DNA of 64,000 nt from Branchiostoma belcheri (taxonomy: Eukaryota; Chordata; Leptocardii; Amphioxiformes; Branchiostomatidae), in contig NW_017803379.1 of assembly GCF_001625305.1 (NCBI RefSeq), forward strand, positions 1,457,039-1,521,038, read 5' to 3'. The position numbers were made by a program, and so were the translations under genes. This document shows positions 1 through 18,600 of this stretch, in pieces. Position 1 is the first letter of the stretch; each line of letters opens with the position of its first letter. Under the pieces are notes generated by a model that saw nothing but the letters and a program-made list of their open reading frames with translations, was not told the origin of the DNA and made no database searches.

Positions 1-515
1 TTTTACTATACACGCTATACAGTATATACGTTGTATCTTGACATGGTACTTAAGCTCTAAATCTTTTCGATTTCTACGTGTCGTGCATTCTGTTGGTAGC
101 TAGGACAGAAATAAGTTAGGAACGATTTGTTGTCCATAGTATGTCGCCATGTTGGAACTCAGGTCCTGGATCGAGTCTTGAAATCACGGCCCAAAAGCTG
201 TCATACCAACACGATCCTACATAAAATAACGACCCCCACAGCACCATTATAGTGTTTCCTGTTGGTATTGAATATTTTTCAGGGATGATGATTCTACATT
301 GGATAAATATTAGAAGGATTGTGAAGTAATTCCGTTTTAGGCTTACCTCTAGCGCAATGGAGGAAAGAAAGAGGAAGTACAAGGCATTGTGGGAGCGGAA
401 GTAGCTCGCGATACGCTGTCTTTGTATCCCGAGTGCGGATTGGTTGGTGGTGACAGCAAATATCCAATCACAGCATCTGTCTAAAACCTTTGTAAGCAAG
501 TTTTCGCGGGAAAAC
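1..515. promoter_or_regulatory. Upstream/promoter region of HPF1
   Basis: No gene is recognised here; open frames on either strand are short and show no family resemblance. The 3' part is the HPF1 promoter and 5'UTR. At 501-514 an E2F-like near-palindrome (TTTTCGCGGGAAAA) sits directly before the start codon, which lies in an AACATGGCGGA context that resembles a YY1 site. A CTCGCGAT motif occurs near 405. An E2F-type site would fit a DNA-damage gene, but occupancy is inference only. Confidence 0.45.
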
Positions 516-3049
516 ATGGCGGACAAGAAGGTGGGTCCATGCGTTCTGATGCGTGATTAAAATTCGTTTGTAACGATATTACGGATGTTTCTGTATAAGC
601 AATACTCGTCAGAAGCTTTGTAAACACCGCTAATGATGCCATAACTTACTGCCAGGCGTTAACGTTGAAAGTTAAAAGTGAAAATATGAAGGGGGAGGGC
701 AGTTTCCTAACCCCGACATAATTTTGTTGCTTTGCAGAAAAACGTGATAAAAACACTATGTTTGCTTAATGTAGACACATGATTTATGACAAATCTCCTC
801 GTACAGAGTAAGAAATCCGGACCTCCGCGGAAGAAAGCGAAGATAGACGATGGAGGAGGCGACAGTCGCACCAGGACAGGTCAGTACCTTCTCTGATCAT
901 CAGGTGAAATTCTCATGATAAAATTTATTAGCAGTATTCTACTAGTACTACAAAATTATGTCATACTTAGTCTCGCGCGGTCTCGTAGGCTTAACATCAC
1001 GTTTTCTTGTGATATAATGTTATAGACCATTCTTAACATCCACCCCTGTATTAATAGCTGAACTTCATGAAGATCTGAAGGCCAAGTTCAAAGTTGATCT
1101 GCCCAATGACTTCTACCAGCTCTGGGACTTCTGCAAGACTCTGGATGCAGAAAATCCTGCAGGTCAGTATTTTTAATAGTGTAACGTTAACACGTTACAT
1201 ACAAGCCTACAGTGTAACTTATTTGATCATGAAAATTTAATTCAATGATAGCAGTTCTGGTACCTGTCAATGAACCTGTATATGAAGAACACCATACAAA
1301 CAATCACTGTTTTTTGTTTACACCACATCAACAGCTTTTTGCCTACCACTGTCATGACTGTGATGTCATGGTGATTGCCCATATTGTTTTCTTGTATAGA
1401 AACACTACAAGTTCTACAACATTTGATTTTTCTCTAAAGGGGCCTTGGACAGCACACTTGGCTTGGAGCTTGTTGGTCCGTATGATCTCCTGGCTGACAA
1501 GGTGATCACAGAAGGTGCTCAAGAAGCAGACTTCCTCCTCCACTGGAGATACTTCTACGACCCACCGGAGTTCCTCACTGTCATGAAGGGAGATGACGAG
1601 ACACAGCACCATATCGGTTACTTCAGGTACAGGAAGAGTTATAGGCTGTAACTTTTACTTGTACTTACTTACTTGGGCCCTTGGCCCATGATGATCCTCT
1701 TACATCCGGCTCGGTTCTGGGTTTCTATCTCGACATCTTCCCAGCACATCCCCAGTTCAGTCAGCTCCCTCTCCGTGTCTCGCCTCCAGTTTTTAAGTTT
1801 ATCTTACAGTTAAAATGCATGGACATACACTATGCCATGAGGATACTTCAACTGAATAAATGTTTTGAAAAATGTTTTTATTACAGAGATGAACCAAACA
1901 AGAAACCAGTGTTTGTGGCTTCAAACCATGCGCAGAAGAACTACACCATTTCTCCTCAGGGGGACAACCTGTTTGCAGCTGTCAAGTATGTGTCTGTTCT
2001 ACTGCCATCTTGTCTGTAGCCTTTTTGGTACTGATTGTGAAAGGTAAATGAAAAATTGGTGTTAAGACCTGTTTTGTCAACTACATGTAGATGCATGTAA
2101 CCTGCACGCTACCTACTTTGTTTTATTGTGTAGATTGCATCTCAACAAAGTTTTGAAACAAACGAAGGACAAGAAGAAGAAAGAAGAGTTGAACAAACTG
2201 TCTTCCAAACTGGAACAGCAGGCAAAGGAGGGAGGGTACTCACTGGAGGAACAGCCAGCATCTTTCAAGGCAAGAAGGAAGAAGGTAATGAATTCCTTTC
2301 TAGCAGTCTTTTTTTTGCAATATAATTTTAGAACTACAGAACCAAAATGTAACACTTGTCAAGACATACTAAAGGATAAATTCAGTTTAATCTGTTTGTT
2401 ACAAAATCATACTGTATTGGTAAAAAATATGTTTTTGTCATTGTCACAGATGGTGACCCCAACCTTTCATGGTGCAGCAATAGTGGTGCCCCTGGACAGT
2501 AATGAGGTGGGGTATAGGGAGCTACCTGAGACTGACGGTAAGGAACCCCAGCATCTGTGTTGCTTCTTTCCTTCCACATTGCACTACAATAAGTTTCTCT
2601 TCAGTAGTATTTTCATACATTAAGTGAAACATGCAATGACAATGAACAGAAAATACTTGACAAAACAAAAATGTACATGCTTTTGAATAAAAAGAGGGTT
2701 GGAGTAAACAAACTTACGTGTAAGAGTTCTCCTCTTCACAGGTGATCTTAAGAAGATTCTGAAGAAAGTTGTTGAGGCGAAGGATGATGATGAACGGATG
2801 ACCCGTTTTGGGGACCTGCAGGAAATCGTCACGCTGGTGCAGTTTGCGAACGACGAGTGTGACTACGGGATGGGGTACGAGCTTGGGATAGACCTGTTCT
2901 GTTACGGCTCTCACTTCTTCCACAAGGCCGTCAGGAACCTCCTACCGCTGGCCTACCAGCTGTTGGGGAGGGACGACTTCGGGCCAGTCATCGAGGCACA
3001 TTTAGACGACAGAAGAAAAACAGACCTGGCCAGGCTTAAGGGGAAATAA
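516..3049 (+). CDS. HPF1: Histone PARylation factor 1 (HPF1/C4orf27), complete, 8 exons
   Basis: Coding exons are 516-530, 807-879, 1058-1162, 1440-1626, 1887-1985, 2134-2284, 2450-2537 and 2742-3049. Phases are continuous and give 341 residues, against about 346 in human. HPF1 is a nuclear cofactor that completes the active site of PARP1/PARP2 and switches ADP-ribosylation to serine after DNA damage. Diagnostic blocks are visible: LHWRYFYDPPEF in exon 4, GYRELPETD in exon 7 (the Tyr/Arg pair known to matter for PARP and histone contact) and QFANDECDYGMGYELG in exon 8, which carries the Asp-Glu pair containing the catalytic Glu of human HPF1. The N-terminus is short, basic and lysine-rich and shows no PBZ zinc finger. 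The start was chosen because ATG at 516 has a strong AACATGG context and a good donor follows at once. Intron 4 holds an antisense LINE remnant. The gene converges on PRPF40. Confidence 0.95.
1669..1788 (-). mobile_element. LINE 3'-terminal remnant in HPF1 intron 4
   Basis: On the minus strand an open frame reads WRRDTERELTELG then CWEDVEIETQNRAGCKR and ends in a stop next to a TAAG-repeat tail on the plus-strand left side (about 1655-1674). The pattern WRR-E-EL-ELG-W-A---A-DR--W is the usual C-terminal tail of non-LTR retrotransposon ORF2 proteins. The copy is strongly 5'-truncated and antisense to HPF1. No target duplication was found, so it may be old. The family (CR1/L2/RTE-like) cannot be settled from this piece. 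Confidence 0.6.
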
Positions 3050-3333
3050 CTGTAAACATGCCATAGCTTCTTTGTACTCACTGGATGCTCTCTAGAGTCT
3101 ATGTTGTCACATGTTTGGACAGAGACAAATTATCTTATCCTTTGTGTGACAAATTTGAACTAGGAACATTTATTTCGCACTCTTTTCATCAATCTGGACA
3201 TGTATTATATCCATAAAAATAGCCTGAACAGATACTTGTAACTTATGTGATGTCAACAACTTTATAACATTCTTTTTTACCGGTAGTGCATTTTGATTTG
3301 TATTGCTTACACTTTTTAAGATTAAGATGTAAT

Positions 3334-3435
3334 CAACTAGGAATCCTTTTGAACTAGAACCAAAGAAAAGAAAGTTTATGTTTTCAACTAGGAATCCTTT
3401 TGAACTAGAACCAAAGAAAAGAATGTTTATGTTTT
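3334..3435. repeat. 51-bp tandem duplication in HPF1 3'UTR
   Basis: Two adjacent 51-bp units (3334-3384 and 3385-3435) are almost identical; the one difference I see is a single base in the second half (AAAGTTTATG versus AATGTTTATG). It is probably a recent local duplication. Confidence 0.9.
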
Positions 3436-3587
3436 CAGTATCACTCAAATCATTCCTTGATCTACAAAATTGCAACATACCTTTGCCATCTTCTTCATAT
3501 TGACAAGTATACAGTATTTGTAGTCTAATTATACCTGGTCTTATGGTAAGTTTTTTTTATCGCATGTTGTATATTCACAAATGGAGA

Positions 3588-3593
3588 AATAAA
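3588..3593 (+). promoter_or_regulatory. Polyadenylation signal AATAAA, HPF1
   Basis: A canonical AATAAA lies 539 bases after the HPF1 stop codon. It is the first good plus-strand signal seen in the 3'UTR. Confidence 0.55.
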
Positions 3594-4363
3594 CGTTGAA
3601 GCAGTTTCCTGAAAATGTCTCTGAGTGACATTTAATGTAGAAAAGATATTCTCATGACACTTGTGGCAACATTCTGCAACTTGGCCCCAGAAATTGCAAA
3701 GTAATGAATTTTCTACAGACTTGGAAGTTTTCTGTCTTGGTAACTAAGACACATTATTTTACTAATACACAAAAGTTTGGTCAGAAACAAAGAACATTTA
3801 AACCCCTGCTGTGAACTCGAACAGGGTCAAGATCCTACAACACAACAGTAGTTTGTATGCTAATTGGTTTGTATGTGATACAGGCATTTCTAAAGCAATA
3901 AACACAGTGGACAAAACAAGCTTATTTTGGCATAACAGTGATTTCAGGACATGGCTACAAACATGCTATAAGCTTTAAAAAATGAATGTATTACTACAAC
4001 TGATTACTAGTAATACGGACGTAAATTGTGTTGTCTCCCTACAATGTGGGAAATACTGTAGGATTCTCTGCAGGATTCTAATTACAGATTCATGAACTAT
4101 GCCACCTACAGAACCATCGGGTACGTAACCATCAGGAACATTTTGTCAGCGTAAGAAGACTACTTCCAGTACTTCAGTTACAACTCAGTATTTACCACAG
4201 AACTGCCAGGGTGGCAGCAGACTGCTTCTGGTCATGTTTGTTTTTCACAAATTGCCTCCCATTTACACTAGGTGTGCCCCAGTCTCAATACTGGGCCTAT
4301 GATTTAACCCCCCTTCCCATTGCCCTTGGACGTCACTATTTACACAGAAGAAAGACTCTTGGA

Positions 4364-12828
<8,465 letters not shown>

Positions 12829-12904
12829 CCTGCAGTGCACTCACCAACCGCTAGGGGGAGATGGAAAACATACACAGTTCACTTTCAAGTTTATATATGT
12901 GGTA

Positions 12905-13036
12905 TGGAACTCATTCTTTCCTAGAACTATCGTAGAGTGGAACTCCCTGCCACCAAGTACAGTAGGGGCATCATCACTGAAGTTAGATAATCATGTGCAA
13001 AGGTTCGGTGTAACACTAACAAGTCGTTTGGTGTAA
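12905..13036 (+). mobile_element. LINE 3'-terminal remnant upstream of PRPF40
   Basis: The plus strand reads WNSFFPRTIVEWNSLPPSTV and a short continuation to a stop at 13034-13036. The motif W(N)-FFPRTI-EWNSLP followed by A-SL--F is the known C-terminal end of CR1/Jockey-like reverse transcriptase ORFs. It is a 5'-truncated fragment. No target duplication was recognised. Confidence 0.7.
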
Positions 13037-13963
13037 TATGGCCAGCTGCCACCGTGTTGCATGCCGGTAATATGTCACATTGTGTCTCCTTTACATCAGT
13101 TCCCTTTGTCCCTTCTTGGAAAATAGCCTACTCTAAAGACAACTAAACAAGACTAACCTGTGCCTAGCATATGTTGCTTGGGTCAAACCATAGCATGGGA
13201 TGCCCCCCTCCCACTAAACTGTGCACTCATCAAGTACGACTTTTCAAGTTAGTTTGACACTATATAAAGTCCACTTCATTAATATCAGTATGATTAGGAC
13301 ATTGAGGCCATGGTAACATCCATCAGACGATTGTGTTTCCAGTAAAATATCATACAAATGGAGGATTTTACGCCCCCCTCCCACAAAGATTTTGTCTACC
13401 CATTTTTCCCCAAAATAAACACTAAACTTCCTCTTCCTCCAAGTTATATTATATCCGAATATGTGCAAAAGTCAAAAATGTATCATACATGCACTATAGA
13501 GCTCTTACCTGCCACCAAAAAACAGCACTTTCCACCTTTTTGTGGCGTCCCGGAAAGATGTGGTCTTTCTTCTCTCGCAGGGCACGCGTGACGACAATGT
13601 GTGGTTTGGCGGGGCAGTGCAGAAGCGCCTCTATGCGGATCAATTTTTGTACTGCAGGTATATTCGTATTATTGCTTGACTGGTCCCAGCTAGAGCTCAG
13701 TAAAATAAACTTTGGTCCCATTTTTCTACCTCTCACACTCTCCTTAATACAACTGTGTCTTCAGAATTTAATTGCTTTATGCCTAATATTTGATGCAAAT
13801 CAATATCATAGTTTTGGCGTCACTGCAGTTTTGCAAAATCAGCTAGGTGGCGCTGTTCACGCAACTGTCGGTCTGTCATGAATAGCAATTTTGCAGACGA
13901 ACAGTCCTGTATGTCACGCGCTTCTGGTTCATGGTGAGATGAATTGTCTCGCTTTTACGACGA

Positions 13964-13971
13964 TTGGCGCC
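13964..13971. promoter_or_regulatory. E2F-like TTGGCGCC motif
   Basis: A palindromic-type E2F core lies about 75 bases before the putative ClC 5'UTR donor at 14038, in a locally CpG-containing region. Function is inferred from motif and position only. Confidence 0.3.
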
Positions 13972-15632
13972 ATGATTGTTGAGTAGCTCCGTAACAGAGA
14001 CCTTTGGGACAGCCCGAGTGTAGCGAGCGGTACATCAGGTATGTAAAAAAGCCACAAATTGGCGAAAAAAGTTAATTATTTGTGGTCAGTGCGGTTGTAG
14101 AGCTGAGAGCTGTGCAAGTGGTTTATAAAACGCATGGCGGAAACGATATAGATGTTTTACGCCACCTTTTCCCGCCCTGCTTTGGCGTAAATTCGACTGT
14201 AGTTTGATTTAAAAACATCTGTTTTGCAAGGAAAATCACCTATGATACGAGAAAACCTTCAAGCAGACGAAAATGGAACCCCAAAAGTGCAGCTGGAGAA
14301 GGGGGAGGGGGGCGTGTGGGGGTCAGGTAGATATTTGGTGCGAGGGGAAGTTGACACCTAGTTCAGCCTTTAGAGCGTTTGTAACAGTTCCTGTACTTAC
14401 TTTGAACGGTTTAGGAATGTTGAACATCCTTTTAAGGGCTCTAGTATAACTATATGAGGTATGGTACAGTTTAGTCAGAGTTTGTTTTGATTGCGCAATG
14501 CAAAATATGTTGTTTTGATAATTTACACATAACGTAAGGTCACACACAGTATTACTGACTTGTTGCGTATTCACTAACGTAACGTTTGACCTAAAATTCT
14601 TCTTAATCTGACTTATTTCAGTTGGTATCGACTTTGTAGAATCAAAATGTGCTTTAACATAAGTTTAGACATACTGTTTGGATCTGGGTAAACACACAAT
14701 CTATGTAATTTACAAAAAGACAGCACGCCTTTTGGCAGCAAGTATCAGCGTGTGTGTGTACAGAGTGTCATATGACTGGTCCCTGGGTATCTGGTTACAT
14801 CACAGGGGTGTAGGTGTCAGAATTTGAAAATTAGGACAGTGGAAGATAGATTCTTACAAGCCATGCAGAAGGAAGTGCCTGTATTACTAAGTTTCTGTCA
14901 GCAGTTTACAGTTAAACTTTAACTTAAAGTGTAAATGTTTTGATGACGTTAGCTTTATATCTTTTCAATATTTTTGTAAATATAGAATTACAATCAATAC
15001 TTTATGTTCTATTATGTGGAACTTAGTTTTCAAAACAGATTGACCAACATGTTATGTGTATAATGGCTGGAATATTGCTATCTTGTTATCTAGATAACCA
15101 CAACAATATACTGAATCTGTCTAAATTTGGGATGAATTATACTTGTGATTTTTTACCTCCATGAATTATAACATTGATTTAGTCCCTAATCCAATTTACA
15201 TGTACATGCACTAGAAAGTACCCCGGTAAATCAACTGGTAGCCCCAAACACTGTGCTGTAGCTGACCTCTTTGCTGAACCGAGAACAATTTACAGAAGGA
15301 TTACTAGTGCATCAAAGCCAGCAAAGAATACCTTGTTAAGTGCCAGTCAGAATCAATTCAATGGGATACGTATATGTTTGAGTTTAGAAAAAATTGTTAG
15401 TGAGGATTTCTAACACCTGAGAGTAAGTTAACCTACATAACATCAACCTACAGGATAGAGGCAAATGGCGGGCTGCATCAAGCCTCAGCAAAGGTGTGCA
15501 AGCACGTCTAACCCTCAGAATATATACACTAAACCGGATAGTGATTTGATGAGTGAATTTATGTATATATATATGTTGTTATTTTTCCAGGCGACTGCTT
15601 TTGCAGGAAACAGGAAGCAAGTTTTTCTGTTG

Positions 15633-18600
15633 ATGGAATCTAAGAAACTTCTAGAAGAAGACATGTCGACACCAAAGTACGAGTCCATGAACGGGGGTTT
15701 CCCGGACGATGATGATGAACTCCTGGACATCGCCACGGAGATCGCGCCGGAGACGGCCAGCACAACGAGCGCCGGGAGTAACCAGCCGTTTCTAGGTGGG
15801 TCTGAACTGGAGGGGTTATGGTCTTCTGTGTCAATGATGATTTCTCTTTCCAGTAATTTTTCTTCCTGAAACACGTGTAACTATAATTGTGACAAGATCT
15901 ATACCCATTTGATTGTTAAGTGTAATTATATTGCAATCAGTTAAAGCACAGTTTCATTTTATACCGAAAAACGTCTTATAGAACACAAGGATTTTTTAAG
16001 TTAGGACCCTGCGTACTTTGTAGTTATAGCAACTTGAAGCCATGATAGGCGCTGTGCAGCTAGAGACACCGACACTAACTGACTGAAGCTGTAGACCATC
16101 TAGCAAGAAGATATCATGTTTTATTGATGTAATCTTAAACTTCCCAATATCATTAATGGCTAGTGATATCACCATTATCCTCTGCCCAATATTTAATCTT
16201 CAACTTTCAAATGTCAAACAGAAGCCCTATGATCACTTCCCATGGAGACTGATAGTTCATAATTTTGTAGTTATTGGATTTTGTCTGTTTGAAATAATCA
16301 TTTTAGTCTTGAAGTTGAATATGAACGCATAATTTTTTCCAAATATGAACTGTAATATCCTGTTCATTAGATATCCGGTACTGTAATAGCTAATGTCAAC
16401 ACACATGTGTGCGAACCTGTATATATGAACCTAGCTGCTGCCATGAAATACTCTCCCTAACCCATTTAAGGGCAGACATCAAAGCATTAAGGAAGCATTT
16501 ACTGAGCCAAACTAAGTCTACAGGCTTTACATTTATGACTGGCTGAAATATGGAGTGCACTAAGTACAGGCAGTATAAATGCCATCTGGCTGGATCGATG
16601 GTTGCCTTGTATTTTGGCTAACATCCACCTGGCCTTCCTATGTCCTAACGGGTTATGTATAGTAGAATTTAGCAAAAATTGGACAATTAATTGGCCAGGA
16701 GAGTTTGGTCACCATACAGGTTCATTTGCTTTGTGAGATTTCGAACTTCCAAGGGGAAATGTATCTCTGAAAATTATATTACCACAGGATTTACTCTCCT
16801 GGCCAATTATTCATCCTGTTTTGCTGAATTCTATAATCCCATGACTCCTAATTAGGAAGGCCTGGTGGAAGCTATGAATGAAAATGCATTGGAGAGACAA
16901 TATCAAAAATGCGACACTCATGGAAGAAACTGTTTTCTGGCAAAGCAAGGACATTGTTGTCAGGTTAAGTCACGTCTAACAATGAGAATGAATTTGTGCT
17001 TCGAACAAATGTAAGGTACAAGATGGCTAGCCTCAATAATCAATTGCTTTAGATTATAAGACTTGAAACATGTAAGTCATGTAAGAATGAAATATAAAAG
17101 TCACACCACTGGGCTGGCCTAGTAATAAATAACCAAATTAATGAATAGTGGTAAAATAACCTCTTACTATGTCTTAGCAATCTCTTAGCGATTTCAAGGA
17201 CTGAGGCTTGAGGTCACAAAAAGATAAATCTTTCAAACATGCTGATTTCATGTCAAGATACGAGACTGTAGATTATGGTCTACTTTCCAGATATCTTGTT
17301 TTCCATACTCCTATATCCCGACAGCCGGCTAGATAAAGCTAAGCCAACAAAGCTTATATTCCCCACTCAGATCAGCCCAGTAAAGCCGCCCGGCCGATTG
17401 CCACGGCCTAGTGAATACCTTTAGAGAGGGTCTGAAATAGTCGCACACTTCTGTTATCCATCAAAATGTCAGGTATTATTAATATCCACCTGGTATTACC
17501 CTTCACACCTGGGGTTTTATACCACAATATCCTCAAAAATCTGTTACATCCTCCTGTTTCATGTTGTTAAAACAATTCTAAAGACTGCAGATCGGCAGTG
17601 AGTAATGTTAGCAGCAACTGTGAGCGTTTGAAATGTGCCCTGATTTAGGGATATGCAAATTTGCAGTTAATTAAATGGATTACCCGTCTGGAGGGAGGTG
17701 GGGCGGCCTGGGGTGAGATTGTTGCTGTAATTGCTCCCCCTAGGGGACGGGTCTGAACTGCAGGTCATTGAAAATTTATTCCCAGCTTGGGTGTTTTTCT
17801 TTGATAAATGAGTGGTTTTCACAGATTTACCTTGTTCATTATTGACATTTTGAATATTGGAAAGTATGCAAAGGCAATTTTTGGTTTACATTTTCAATTC
17901 AATAATTTAAATCTCTGGAAGAAAATGTTTGTAATCCCAAAGAAATATTCTGTCATCATTAATATTTTGTATAAAATTAGTGTGTGTGTGATTTTGTTTT
18001 ACTAATTTTAGGAGAATTTTTTATTTCACTAAATCCTACTAATGTCAAAACCCAATAGGAGCCCCACGAACACAGACACAAATCTTATTCAGCATCCACT
18101 GTATATAATAATTTAGCTCATTGTTCTATTTGAAAAGATTGACAGTTTTCCTAAATGGTAGTGACTTGCGCTATTCACAATCTGACACACGCCAGCCTTT
18201 ACTGACTCTCATAGATCACAGGTGTCATAACGTCCTTGTGGCTCCCCTCTGCCTCCAAACCTACCGTCATGTTGCCAATCAATATATGGAAGCCGACCCC
18301 TCAGGAATTGAGTGGGAAACGGAATGAATATCTAATGTCGTTTTCCCGACTGTCTGCCACGTCTGGTATTAACAGTCCTCACTTTGCGTCACCGCCGTCA
18401 CATGTCAGAAATTATGCATAATTAGGTGTGATTTTTATCCTTATCTCATCACTGTTGATGGCCGACAAAATCGTGGTAGGAGAATCGTTTATTCCTCCCC
18501 TTTCTGCATGCATCTATGGAACCTTTTTACCAAATTACCATCACAGACCGCGCAGGAATTGATTAGCAAAACCGTTATGCTAAATCATGTCACAGGAATG

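Larger units (their letters stand above)
3050..4363. other. Converging 3'UTRs of HPF1 (+) and PRPF40 (-)
   Basis: This stretch has no coding exon. It starts with the HPF1 3'UTR, which contains a 51-bp tandem duplication (3334-3435) and a polyadenylation signal at 3588-3593. The remainder up to 4363 is probably the PRPF40 3'UTR on the minus strand. A minus-strand ATTAAA variant lies at about 3631-3636. If both signals are used, the two transcripts end within a few tens of bases of each other. Confidence 0.5.
12829..15590. promoter_or_regulatory. Head-to-head promoter region of PRPF40 (-) and ClC gene (+), plus ClC intron 1
   Basis: This region lies between two divergent start codons. It holds a LINE remnant (12905-13036), a possible 5'UTR exon of PRPF40 on the minus strand ending at a GTAAGA donor near 13507, and a probable ClC 5'UTR exon ending at 14038 (CATCAG/GTATGT). 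TTGGCGCC, an E2F-type core, lies at 13964-13971. After 14039 the sequence is intron to the acceptor at 15589-15590; I see no gene or clear repeat in 14300-15450. Confidence 0.5.

Noticed and set aside
116..526. 136-codon minus-strand frame at the left edge
   Set aside because: It overlaps the HPF1 start region, has no recognisable motif and no splice logic.
1336..1400. Similarity between 1336-1400 and 53440-53505 (TGCCTACCACT ... GTCATGGT ... CATATT) as a shared mobile element
   Set aside because: The match is short and interrupted, and no element ends are seen; it may be an old dispersed repeat but I cannot support a boundary.
13494..13736. Minus-strand 80-codon frame upstream of PRPF40 ending near a good GTAAGA donor
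   Set aside because: Its phase at the donor does not match the first PRPF40 coding exon and no family similarity is seen; it is better explained as a 5'UTR exon.
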